A stretch of 35,697 nt of DNA, taken from NCBI GenBank assembly GCA_029289095.1, contig JARFUG010000032.1, forward strand, positions 1 through 35,697. The letters run 5' to 3'. Shown here in pieces: positions 1 to 7,467 of this stretch. The position numbers were made by a program, and so were the translations under genes. The notes below the pieces were generated by a model. It was given only the letters and a program-made list of their open reading frames with translations, ran no database searches and had not been told where the DNA came from. Every line of letters starts with the position of its first letter. The stretch's first letter is position 1. The DNA is from Desulfuromonadales bacterium (GTDB lineage Bacteria; Desulfobacterota; Desulfuromonadia; Desulfuromonadales; JACZKF01).

Positions 1-596
1 ATCATTCCCGCCGTTACCACAAAACCCATCGCCCGGTGCATGGAGATGTCGACGGGTTGCACCGCCGAGCGCGGAACGATGACCGTGTAGCCTCCAATCT
101 GGTAGCTCAAGGGAAGATAGACGGCAATTTCTCCCTCTTTGCCGATCCCCGGCGGCATCTCCTGAAAATCGGTGCGAGTGACGAAGCCGATCATCCGTAT
201 CGGTACGCCTCCGAAGTTCAGCTCCACAGTGACGACCTGGTTGAACTGCTGCTCGCGCTTCTGGGCGAAGAAGCCGATGAAGTCTTTGACCGAACCGTAG
301 AGAGTCTTGACCAGAGGGATGCGGTTCATCAGCGACTCGCTCCAGTCGAAGGCCCGGCGCACCAGGAAGGCGTTGAGGAAAAAGCCGATAAGGAAGATCC
401 CCAAAAGACCGGTCAGAAGTCCCATCCCCGGGATATACCATCCCTCCGGGAGGATGACCCGGTAGAAGGCTCCGAGGACATTCTCGGCGCTCCAGATGAG
501 CCAGTAGAGGATATAGAGAGTTACAAATGCGGGGAGGGCGGCCATTAGCCCCTGGAACATGATTCTGCCGATACGGGGCATGTCGATGCGAGGCAT
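1..596 (-). CDS. DUF502 family membrane protein, C-terminus cut by window edge
   Basis: The minus strand is open from an ATG at 596 to the window edge, giving 198 codons with no stop. The start is supported by an AGGAG Shine-Dalgarno at 604-608. The translation begins MPRIDMPRIGRIMFQG and has a hydrophobic stretch near residues 17-33 (ALPAFVTLYILYWLIW). A second follows near residues 60-77 (GMGLLTGLFGIFLIGFFL). Next come a VKTLYGSVKDFIGFF segment, a conserved VVTVEL region and a PSSVQ-like VIVPRSAVQPVDIS segment. This layout (two membrane segments plus a conserved cytosolic or periplasmic domain of about 130 residues) matches the DUF502 family, usually about 200-220 residues, so only the tail is missing. 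The family has no established biochemical role. It lies downstream of the glycogen cluster on the same strand but behind a 295-bp gap, so it may have its own promoter. Confidence 0.85.
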   Translation of the reverse strand, partial: MPRIDMPRIGRIMFQGLMAALPAFVTLYILYWLIWSAENVLGAFYRVILPEGWYIPGMGLLTGLLGIFLIGFFLNAFLVRRAFDWSESLMNRIPLVKTLYGSVKDFIGFFAQKREQQFNQVVTVELNFGGVPIRMIGFVTRTDFQEMPPGIGKEGEIAVYLPLSYQIGGYTVIVPRSAVQPVDISMHRAMGFVVTAGM

Positions 597-891
597 GGAT
601 AAACTCCTGGAAACAATAAAACGTAAGGCTTACCGCTGTGTTCTGGTTCAGGTCTCGCAAATCAATCCATCACCTTCCGACAAGACGCGAACACACAAAG
701 TAAAGTTAGCGATTTCTGGTGGTATTTTCTTGGCGCACTCGGCGCCTTGGGTGGAACAAGGCTTTTGCGAATGCATCGATTAACAATTGGGGGACATTAT
801 GGCACGAAAGGAGAGAGGGGAAAAGATGCTGTGAAATTGGAGTGATGCGGCAATCCCGATCCTGCGCGGGGGCCGCGGCATGCCGTGGCCC
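597..891. other. Intergenic spacer, 295 bp, no gene seen
   Basis: This gap separates the DUF502 gene from the small acidic gene upstream of it on the minus strand. Short ORFs here have no recognisable product. It holds a GGCGC-type inverted repeat near 734-746 (ggcgcactcggcgcc) and the palindrome at 869-892 described separately. I did not find a convincing promoter. Confidence 0.6.
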
Positions 892-892
892 C
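869..892 (-). terminator. 12-bp palindrome at the end of the glgA-linked small gene
   Basis: GGGGCCGCGGCA (869-880) faces TGCCGTGGCCCC (881-892). It is an inverted repeat with a single G.T pairing and no spacer, and its last base is the first plus-strand base of the small gene's stop codon. On the minus strand it lies right after the glgA/acidic gene pair, where a transcription terminator is expected. No T-run follows, so it may be only a weak or factor-assisted terminator, or a palindrome with another role. Confidence 0.4.
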
Positions 893-1092
893 TAGAGTTC
901 CTCGAAATTCACCTCGTCCTCTTCGGCGTCTTCGTCCTCGAAATCTTCATCGAGAAAGCGCTCCAGAAAATTCTTGTTGTCCCGGAGGCGCTTTTCCACC
1001 TCGCGCTGGATCTCCTCGAGTTCGGGGAAAGAGGGGGCGCTCCCTCCCTCGACCGGTCCCTGTGGAGGGGTTTTATCCTTTTCTTCAGCCAT
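892..1092 (-). CDS. Small acidic protein (66 aa) overlapping the 3' end of glgA
   Basis: The gene starts at ATG 1092 (MAEEKDKTPPQGP) and ends at TAG 892-894, giving 66 residues. The start overlaps the last 8 bases of glgA, and GGAG lies just upstream inside glgA, so translation is probably coupled to glgA. An upstream in-frame extension exists but lies entirely within glgA. The protein is Pro/Gly-rich at the N-terminus, then amphipathic and probably helical (FPELEEIQREVEKRLRDNKNFLERF). It ends in a strongly acidic tail (DEDFEDEDAEEDEVNFEEL). I do not recognise a family. The tight overlap suggests a function tied to glycogen synthase, such as a partner or regulator, but that is inference from position only. 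The codon pattern and charge organisation make a chance ORF unlikely. Confidence 0.7.
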   Translation of the reverse strand: MAEEKDKTPPQGPVEGGSAPSFPELEEIQREVEKRLRDNKNFLERFLDEDFEDEDAEEDEVNFEEL

Positions 1093-2542
1093 CTCTTCTT
1101 TTCTCCTGCGCACGTACGTAGAGTTCCAGATATCTTTGTGCCGAATTTTTCCAGGAGATGTCCTGAGACATCCCCCGGCGCACCATCTTGAGCCAGTTGC
1201 GTCGATCCGCATACCGAACCAGTGCCCGGTCGGCCGTGGAAAGTAGGGTCTTCACCGAGGCGTCGGCGAAGGCGAAGCCGTTGGCGCGCGCAGCGTCCTG
1301 CAGTGGATCGACGATGGTGTCGGCAAGCCCTCCCGTGGCGCGAACCAAAGGGAGAGCGCCATAGCGAAGGGCGATGAGCTGACCCAGGCCGCACGGCTCG
1401 TAATGGCTCGGCATCAGGAAGAGGTCGCTGCCGGAGTAGATGCGGCGGGCGAGGGCGTCGTCGAACCCAAGGTTGATCGAAACCTTGCCGGGATGGCGGT
1501 TGCGAACCGTGGCGAAAAAGCGGGTGTGCTTCTCCTCCCCTGATCCGAGAAGAACGAACTGGAGGTTGCGCTGCATCAGCGCCTCCCAGGCCTCCTGCAC
1601 AAGGTCGAGCCCTTTCTGGGTGTCGAGGCGCGTGACCATGGAGACGATCGGGACGCTCGACGAGGGAGTCAGTGCGAGTTCCTTCTGCAGCGCTCTTTTG
1701 TTCCTCCCCTTTCCACGCAGGTCGGCGGGACTGTAGGCGGAGACGATGGCGGCGTCGAGTGCGGGATTCCACTGCTCGGTGTCGATGCCGTTGAGAACGC
1801 CGAAAAGATCGGCAGTGCGAGCGCGCAGCACGCCGTCGAGACCGAACCCCATCTGCGGTGTCTGTATTTCGCTGCAGTAGGTCGGAGAGACCGTGGTGAG
1901 CAGATCCGAGAAGACGAGCCCCCCCTTCAGAAAGGAAACCTTTCCGTAGAACTCGACGCCGTCGATGCTGAAAAGCGAGCGGTCCACTCCGATGGCGGGG
2001 AGGATTTCCGGAGGAAAGAGCCCCTGGTAGCCGAGATTGTGGATCGTCAGCACCGTCGCCAGACCGGAGAAAAAAGGATCGTTTCTGAGACCGGAGCGCA
2101 AAAGGACTGGAACGAGTCCGGTCTGCCAGTCGTGCAGGTGAACCACGTCGGGGCGCCAGTCGAGCTTGGGGAGAAAAGCGAGAGCGGCGCGGCAGAACAG
2201 GGCGAAACGCTGCGCGTTGTCGGGGTAGTCTCCGGCGGGGCTTCCGTAGAGCCCTTCGCGATAGAAGTAGGGGCGGTGATCGATGAAATAGACGGGAATT
2301 TCGTCCATCTCGAGGCGTCGAAGGAGGGTCCTGCGGCTTTCTCCCCCGATGGAAACTTCTGCACTCAAGGGGATTTTTTCGGTCTGGAAGCCGCGCTCTT
2401 CAACGCACTGGTAGTACGGGAGCAGGATGCGGACATCGTGACCCAGGCGTTTCAGTGCCCGGGGGAGAGCCCCTGCCACATCGGCGAGCCCGCCGGTTTT
2501 GGCAAAAGGCGTCACTTCGGAAGAGATGAAAAGAATGCGCAT
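1085..2542 (-). CDS. glgA: Glycogen synthase GlgA (GT5)
   Basis: The 485-residue product is full length for bacterial glycogen/starch synthase, which transfers glucose from ADP-glucose to the non-reducing end of an alpha-1,4-glucan in the cytoplasm. It starts MRILFISSEVTPFAKTGGLADV. The KTGGL motif (K15-L19) is the nucleotide-sugar phosphate-binding loop that defines GT5. Other family landmarks are VVHLHDWQTGL (acceptor side, Rossmann domain 1), GVLNGIDTEQWNP, a C-terminal GT-B domain beginning near VPIVSMVTRLDTQKGLD, and PSHYEPCGLGQLIALRYG, which carries the conserved E-P-C-G-L-x-Q. It is the fourth of the metabolic genes on the minus strand, 114 bp downstream of the GH13 gene, with an 8-bp overlap into the small acidic gene. 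No glgC or glgB lies in the window, so ADP-glucose supply and branching must be encoded elsewhere or replaced. A clear Shine-Dalgarno is lacking; GGAGG lies rather far upstream (about 14 nt). Confidence 0.97.
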   Translation of the reverse strand: MRILFISSEVTPFAKTGGLADVAGALPRALKRLGHDVRILLPYYQCVEERGFQTEKIPLSAEVSIGGESRRTLLRRLEMDEIPVYFIDHRPYFYREGLYGSPAGDYPDNAQRFALFCRAALAFLPKLDWRPDVVHLHDWQTGLVPVLLRSGLRNDPFFSGLATVLTIHNLGYQGLFPPEILPAIGVDRSLFSIDGVEFYGKVSFLKGGLVFSDLLTTVSPTYCSEIQTPQMGFGLDGVLRARTADLFGVLNGIDTEQWNPALDAAIVSAYSPADLRGKGRNKRALQKELALTPSSSVPIVSMVTRLDTQKGLDLVQEAWEALMQRNLQFVLLGSGEEKHTRFFATVRNRHPGKVSINLGFDDALARRIYSGSDLFLMPSHYEPCGLGQLIALRYGALPLVRATGGLADTIVDPLQDAARANGFAFADASVKTLLSTADRALVRYADRRNWLKMVRRGMSQDISWKNSAQRYLELYVRAQEKRRDG

Positions 2543-2585
2543 GGAAGAAGGAGCCCCTCCGCAAATGAAATAAGATCAGGAAACA

Positions 2586-2639
2586 GGTCAGGAGCCGGGC
2601 GCCGGGTCCGAAAACGCCCCCTCCCGGATCAGGAGGGGG
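2586..2639. repeat. Heptad remnant plus G-rich palindrome (copy 1)
   Basis: Three in-register heptads (ggtcagg, agccggg, cgccggg) span 2586-2606. A palindrome follows: CCCCCTCC at 2617-2624 pairs with GGAGGGGG at 2632-2639 around a 7-nt loop. It sits between the GH13 gene and glgA. The stem core is shared with copies at 13573-13595 and 19234-19256, so it is a dispersed repeat. It could also act as a transcription-attenuating hairpin within the glycogen operon. Confidence 0.7.
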
Positions 2640-2656
2640 TTTGGGAAGTGAGAGGG

Positions 2657-5600
2657 TCAGGAGGGAAGACGGTCGTCTCCTGATCCCGGCGCCCTCGATA
2701 CCGTCTTTCGAAACACCTGGTATCGGAAACCGCTCTCGTCGGCACGGCGGGCCGTTTCCGTAAAGAAGGCGTGTAGTTCTGAAAGGGGACCGCCCAATGC
2801 TTCTTTTTGTTTTTCAGCCGCTGCGATCGCCGCGCCTCGGTAGAGGGCGTTCAGAAGGGTCTGCAATCGCTCCATGTTGAACCATTCGATGCCGCCAAAG
2901 ACGTTGCAGCCGAGATAAGTGCAGGCGTCAGGGTCCTCGAGAAGCGCCCTGAAGCGCTCGGCGAGCTCTTCGGTCCGCCCCTCATGGCGCAGCAGGAGCT
3001 GAACGAGCTGCACTTCCCCAGCCGCTTCCCAGTGGGGAAGGTCGAAGGGGGCGTCGCCGATGGAGAGGACCTCCTGCAGTGTATGCAGAAGGAGGTAGTC
3101 CTCGGACCACTGTGCTGCCGTTGCCGGTGTCGCTTCGGGGTGCAGAGCGCAGGCCCGGCGCAGGATAATCGATGGAAGGACGATGCGCAAGAGTCCTGCA
3201 TCGGCGTCCGCACCCTTTGTCGCGAATCCCAACGCCTCGATGGCCTTCTTCTGCCGAGCGTCCTCTCCCTTCAGCCGGACCATGGAGGCCAGAGTCTCGA
3301 GGTCGACGGCGGCGAGGCGGGCGGCCTCCGCCGGATCTCCCGGCAGGGACGCCATTTGTTTCAGCACCGCGTAGAAGTCCGCTGCGTTCTGCTGGAACGT
3401 TCGCGGAAGGGGGGATGCGCTCCAGGTCTTCTCGTCTGCGGCCACAAGAGTTCCAACCCCCTTGAGCAGGCCGGGGAAGACCGCGTGGCGGAACGCCTCG
3501 AGCAGGGGCGCGTAGCGGATCTTTTTCCATTCGATGTCGAGACTCGCGACGGGGCGTCCCTGCAGCATATGGCATAGCCATCCCCAGGAGCCGTCCTCGT
3601 CGACGATCTCGCGAAAATCGAGAAGGGCGTAATACTGGTAGGGGCCGAAATCGAGGTGCAGCCCCCGTTCGCACAACTCCCGCCCCCGATGCAGGTATTC
3701 AAGGCCGGTGCGGAAGTCGCGGAAGCGGTAGTAGTGCTTCTCTTCTGCGCTCAGCCCCAGGGCCTGACCGAGTTCGGGGCTCGCCATCTCGGCTCCCTGG
3801 CCGTCTTTCACTTTCTTGGGCACGGAAGTGCGCAGCCACCCCGAGGTATGCGCGTGCCGGTTGTGATAGGCGATGAGCGCCCTCTCCGATCCGCGGCGGT
3901 TGCTGTAGGCGATGACGTCTTCGTTGACGTGGTCTCCGGCGAAAAAATCATAGAGGACGAAATCTTCCGATCCGCTGAAAAGCCACCGTCGGCGCATCAG
4001 GGGGAAGATCTGGTCCTCGTGGTGGCGTCGCATCCCTTCGTCGACCTTCTCGTCCCAGTACGCCTTGCGGTACTCCATCCCGTATTTTTCCCGCAGCCCC
4101 TCGATCTGCCCATGGCCGAACATCGGCAGACCCGGCATCGTCACCAGCATGACGGCGACGCCGAAGTACTTCTCGCCGTGTCCGAACTGCTCCACCGCCG
4201 TCGCTTCGTCGGGATTGTTCATGAAGTTGACGAAGCGTTTGAGAATCTCGGGGTTGAAGTCGAGGATGTTCTTGATGACGGAGCGGTACTTGGCGTTGTC
4301 CTCCGTCTTGAACATATTCATGAAGGCGCTGTTGTAAACCCGGTGCATTCCGAGGGTGCGCACGAAGTACCCCTCCATGAGCCAGAACGCTTCGGCCAGC
4401 AGCAGCGTGTCGGGGACTTCCGCCGCCACCCGGTCGACGACCTCGCGCCAGAACTCGGCGGGGAAGGCGCGCTCGAAGTCTTCGCGGCTCATGGCGTGCT
4501 CGGCGCGGCTCGGCACACCGGCGCCGCCGCCGGGCTGAGGGAACCACAGGCGCTGATAATGTTTTTTCGCCAGTGTCATGGCGGCGTCGAAGCGGATGAT
4601 CTTGTAGCGTCGCGCAACGTGGAGAATCGTCTGGATCATCGCTTCGCGCACCTCGGGGAGCAGGAAGTTGAGCTGCGCGGTGTCGTTCCAGGGCAGGTGC
4701 GTGCCGTCGTTGCCGTGATAGATGTAGCGCACCCGTCCGCTGTGGCGATCGACGTGCTGGAAGACGACGGCCGCATCGGAGTGGTTCCAGTAGCCGTCCT
4801 CGACGCGCAGGCTCACATCGTCGCTGAAAGAAAGATCAGGGCCGGTGAAGCGGTACGAGGGGTAGGGGGGGTGATCGAGCTGGACGAACCAGTCGGGGTG
4901 CTCGCGCGTCCATTTGGAGTAGATGCCGGTGTGATTGGGAACGACATCACACCCAAGACGAATCCCGCGGGATTCGCAGCGCCTCTGCAGATTGGCGATC
5001 GCCTCTTCTCCCCCCAGATCGTGAGAGACGACATAGTCGTACAGAGAGTAGGCCGAGGAGACCGCCTCGGGGTTCCCCATGATCTGCTTGATCTTCTGTG
5101 AGGCGGGGGAGCGCTCCCAGACCCCGATGAGCCACAGGGCGTTGAACCCCCAGCGGGCGAGCTGATCGAGTTCCTCGTCGGGGATGTGGTCGAGGCGGGT
5201 GATGGCGCGGCCGTACTTTTTCGAGAGCTGGTCGAGCCAGACATAGATCGTCTTGGCGATAAGGACGACGTTGCTCATCCAGTCGGCGTCGGGGCTGAAT
5301 CGTTCGGGCTCGTCGTAGTGGAAGTCGGTGCGCGCAAAGCGCGGCACTTCGATGGGACCGCGTCCAAACCCGCGCATCTGCGTCTCTTCGCGCACCACGT
5401 CGAAGGCGGTAAGGATTCCGCTCAGAAGTTCCGGCGGCAGAAACTCGGCCCAATATCTCTGGATGTATTCGAGCTGGCCGCTCAGCGAATGGGGTGCGGC
5501 GCGCAGCGGAGCATGCAGCAGGTCGAGCAGAGATCCGCCCAGCGCGCCGTGCGACGCTTCCATTCCGAGACGCGTATCGAGGGCCGTGAGGGTTCGGCGA

Positions 5601-6133
5601 TACCGGCTTCGCCGGTTCAGTTCGCCGTCATCGAAAAGGACGCTCATCGTCGAGGCGGCCGGGTTGTCGGCCTGCACGGACAGGATGAAGAGCTCCATCA
5701 TCGCCAGGCGGCGGTGTTTCGCGCCGTCCTCGCTGCCGAGGAAATTGTCCGGAGACTCCCCGAGATGGACGTCCGCAGGGGGAAAGAGCTCGATGAAGCT
5801 CTCCAGGGTGGGACGAAGCTCCGGAAGAGGGATCTTTTCTCCGGAGATCTCGGCTTCGTCGAAGCCGAAGGAGCACCCCCGCAGGGTGAAATAGCGGTCG
5901 ATCATGAAACGGAATGTCCTGTTGAGCAGCGCCAGCAGGTTGAGCTGTCCGGCACTCACAAGGCGCTCGGGGTGCTTCAACCCAAGACCGAGCGAAAGGA
6001 GGCGCAAGCCGTACAGGTGCGAGATGGACGGATCGCGAAGGAGTTCCGCCGTAAGGCCGTACTCTCCCCACGCACGGGCGGAAATCTGTACATGAAGAGG
6101 GAAGTACCTGTCGTTTGAGTGTCGGTTCGTCAT
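2657..6133 (-). CDS. Giant GH13 (alpha-amylase superfamily) protein, 1158 aa
   Basis: A family GH13 TIM-barrel occupies the middle of this 1158-residue protein. Conserved region I is DVVPNH (residues 396-401). Region II is IIRFDAAMT with the presumed nucleophile D516. Region III is LLLAEAFW with the presumed acid/base E581. Region IV is FMNNPD with the transition-state Asp D642. The usual His of region IV (N-H-D) is Pro here. The N-terminal 330 residues and C-terminal 400 residues do not match a domain I recognise; they are mostly alpha-helical by eye and have no signal peptide, so the enzyme is cytoplasmic. Start at 6133 is supported by AAGGA. Likely substrate is an alpha-glucan such as glycogen, inferred from glgA 114 bp downstream and the GalT-like gene 124 bp upstream. 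Whether it hydrolyses, debranches or transfers cannot be told from sequence. Large proteins of this type beside glgA are familiar from Geobacter relatives. Confidence 0.88.
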   Translation of the reverse strand: MTNRHSNDRYFPLHVQISARAWGEYGLTAELLRDPSISHLYGLRLLSLGLGLKHPERLVSAGQLNLLALLNRTFRFMIDRYFTLRGCSFGFDEAEISGEKIPLPELRPTLESFIELFPPADVHLGESPDNFLGSEDGAKHRRLAMMELFILSVQADNPAASTMSVLFDDGELNRRSRYRRTLTALDTRLGMEASHGALGGSLLDLLHAPLRAAPHSLSGQLEYIQRYWAEFLPPELLSGILTAFDVVREETQMRGFGRGPIEVPRFARTDFHYDEPERFSPDADWMSNVVLIAKTIYVWLDQLSKKYGRAITRLDHIPDEELDQLARWGFNALWLIGVWERSPASQKIKQIMGNPEAVSSAYSLYDYVVSHDLGGEEAIANLQRRCESRGIRLGCDVVPNHTGIYSKWTREHPDWFVQLDHPPYPSYRFTGPDLSFSDDVSLRVEDGYWNHSDAAVVFQHVDRHSGRVRYIYHGNDGTHLPWNDTAQLNFLLPEVREAMIQTILHVARRYKIIRFDAAMTLAKKHYQRLWFPQPGGGAGVPSRAEHAMSREDFERAFPAEFWREVVDRVAAEVPDTLLLAEAFWLMEGYFVRTLGMHRVYNSAFMNMFKTEDNAKYRSVIKNILDFNPEILKRFVNFMNNPDEATAVEQFGHGEKYFGVAVMLVTMPGLPMFGHGQIEGLREKYGMEYRKAYWDEKVDEGMRRHHEDQIFPLMRRRWLFSGSEDFVLYDFFAGDHVNEDVIAYSNRRGSERALIAYHNRHAHTSGWLRTSVPKKVKDGQGAEMASPELGQALGLSAEEKHYYRFRDFRTGLEYLHRGRELCERGLHLDFGPYQYYALLDFREIVDEDGSWGWLCHMLQGRPVASLDIEWKKIRYAPLLEAFRHAVFPGLLKGVGTLVAADEKTWSASPLPRTFQQNAADFYAVLKQMASLPGDPAEAARLAAVDLETLASMVRLKGEDARQKKAIEALGFATKGADADAGLLRIVLPSIILRRACALHPEATPATAAQWSEDYLLLHTLQEVLSIGDAPFDLPHWEAAGEVQLVQLLLRHEGRTEELAERFRALLEDPDACTYLGCNVFGGIEWFNMERLQTLLNALYRGAAIAAAEKQKEALGGPLSELHAFFTETARRADESGFRYQVFRKTVSRAPGSGDDRLPS

Positions 6134-6257
6134 CTTTATTCCTTGAAATTCAGGCGCAAGGCGAAAAGTATTAGTAAAAGCCTAAAGGCATAGCGCTCAA
6201 GGTCAAGGGGTGAAACGCCCCTGCCACGAATCACGCCTCCCCAAAATCCTCCCCGTA
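6134..6257. other. Short spacer between GalT-like and GH13 genes
   Basis: This 124-bp gap contains a small hairpin (AGGGG/CCCCT around 6207-6222) and a GCCT-AAA-GGC element. Unlike the other gaps of this cluster, it shows no heptad periodicity that I can see. Confidence 0.4.
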
Positions 6258-7301
6258 TCACCGGAAAACCCCCGATGTGTCCGCCTCCCGCAAAAAGCGT
6301 GCGGCATCTTCCGGAGGCGTCGGATTCATGTAGAACCCGGTCCCCCACTCGAACCCTGCGATCTTGGTGAGCCGGGGTATCAGCTCGATATGCCAGTGGT
6401 AGTCGTAAGGAATCGACCCCCAGTAGCCCGGCTTGCCAAGGCGCAGGTGCATGGGGGGAGCGTTGTGGAGGACGAAGTTGAACGGAGGATCGCGCAGGAC
6501 GCTGCGCAGGCGCACCAGCGTGTCCTTGAGGGCGTCGGCCAAAGCCGCCAGATCCCGGTCGCCGAGCAGGGCGAAGTCGTGGCCGTGCCTGCGCGTCAGC
6601 AGACGCAGTTCGAAGGGAAAGGCCGATGCGTAGGGAGCGAAGACGACGAAATCGCCGTCGTCGCGCACGATGCGCACCCCGTCCGCAAGTTCCTGGTGGA
6701 GAATGTCGCAAAGAAGGCAGCGCTCCTTGCGCTCGTAGTATTCCCTGCACGCGGTCAGTTCCGTGGCGACATGAGGTGGAGTGACCGGAAGAGCGATGAG
6801 CTGCGAGTGGGAATGGGCGATGGTGGAGCCCGCTTCTGCGCCGTGATTCTTGAAGATGAAGACATAGCGGAAGCGGGGGTCGCGCCGAAGGTCGAGAAGG
6901 CGGGCGCGATAGGCACGCAGCACATCGGTGATCTGTGCGGCCGAGAGCTCGGACATGGAACGGTCGTGATCGGGGGTCTCGACGATAATCTCGTGGGCGC
7001 CGATCCCGTTCATGGTGTCGTATAGCCCCTTCCCGCGCTTCTCCAGGTTCCCCTCGATGCGCAGGGCGGGATATTTGTTGGGGATGACCCTCACCTTCCA
7101 GTCGGGACCGTCGGGAATGCTCCCTTGTGGACGGATGGCGAAGACTTCGGGGGGCGTCTTTTCCTCTCTGCCCCGGCAAAAGGGGCAGGCCTCCATCGTA
7201 ATCCGCTCGCGCGGCTGGATGAAATCCCGCGGTCGTCGCCCCTGTTCGGAGGTGATGATGACCCAGCTTTTCTTCAGCGGATCCCAGCGTAGTTCGGACA
7301 T
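6258..7301 (-). CDS. galT: GalT-family nucleotidyltransferase, possibly an ADP-glucose phosphorylase
   Basis: This 347-residue HIT-superfamily protein has the GalT fold: MSELRWDPLKKSWVIITSEQ, a zinc-type pair C39/C42 (CPFC), a second CxxC at 194-197, NKYPAL (75-80), and the active-site H-x-H-x-Q at 163-167 as HSHSQ with H165 the expected nucleotidylated His. Classical galactose-1-phosphate uridylyltransferase has HPHGQ. The HSHSQ form, the following ALPVTPP and the C-terminal GTGFYMNPTPPEDAA resemble, from memory, the plant protein shown to be ADP-glucose:phosphate adenylyltransferase (ADP-glucose phosphorylase). It lies between a sugar nucleotidyltransferase and glgA with no galK, galE or galM nearby, so ADP-glucose turnover is at least as plausible as the Leloir pathway. 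GAGG a few bases upstream supports the start. The fold assignment is secure; the substrate is not. Confidence 0.9.
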   Translation of the reverse strand: MSELRWDPLKKSWVIITSEQGRRPRDFIQPRERITMEACPFCRGREEKTPPEVFAIRPQGSIPDGPDWKVRVIPNKYPALRIEGNLEKRGKGLYDTMNGIGAHEIIVETPDHDRSMSELSAAQITDVLRAYRARLLDLRRDPRFRYVFIFKNHGAEAGSTIAHSHSQLIALPVTPPHVATELTACREYYERKERCLLCDILHQELADGVRIVRDDGDFVVFAPYASAFPFELRLLTRRHGHDFALLGDRDLAALADALKDTLVRLRSVLRDPPFNFVLHNAPPMHLRLGKPGYWGSIPYDYHWHIELIPRLTKIAGFEWGTGFYMNPTPPEDAARFLREADTSGVFR

Positions 7302-7314
7302 GAAAACCTCAAGT

Positions 7315-7390
7315 GCGTAATGTGTGATGAGTAATAAGTGATTTGGAAAGTCCTGACCTCATTACCTTATTACTCATTACTAATCACGCC
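7315..7390. repeat. Inverted heptad-periodic element between two sugar genes (A)
   Basis: ATGAGTAATAAG (7327-7338) is perfectly inverted as CTTATTACTCAT (7366-7377). The pairing continues imperfectly to about 7315 and 7390. Read on the minus strand, the right arm falls into 7-base words (gtgatta, gtaatga, gtaataa, ggtaatg). It belongs to the same class as the heptad elements near 10.0, 10.6, 12.5 and 14.0 kb. Confidence 0.7.
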
Positions 7391-7411
7391 TTTTGCCTTT
7401 AAGGGTTTTCA

Positions 7412-7463
7412 GGTATCAGGCGCCAGGTCTTTCCTGAGACCCGCAAACCTGGTAGCCGATACC
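7412..7463. repeat. Second inverted element in the same gap (B)
   Basis: The left arm ggtatcaggcgccaggt (7412-7428) is matched by acctggtagccgatacc (7447-7463) with a few mismatches, across a loop of about 18 nt. It ends five bases before the stop codon of the upstream nucleotidyltransferase gene and could form a hairpin in that transcript. The arms again resemble 7-base words. Confidence 0.6.
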
Positions 7464-7467
7464 TTGT

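Noticed and set aside
36-548. 170-codon plus-strand frame at the left edge
   Set aside because: Antisense to the DUF502 gene, whose translation has the expected membrane helices and Shine-Dalgarno.
728-750. Sigma-54 -24/-12 promoter
   Set aside because: GG and GC are correctly spaced, but the TTGC half is absent and no oriented gene follows at the right distance.
3656-5101. 481-codon plus-strand frame inside the GH13 gene
   Set aside because: Antisense to a gene with intact catalytic motifs; His/Val/Glu-rich shadow composition.
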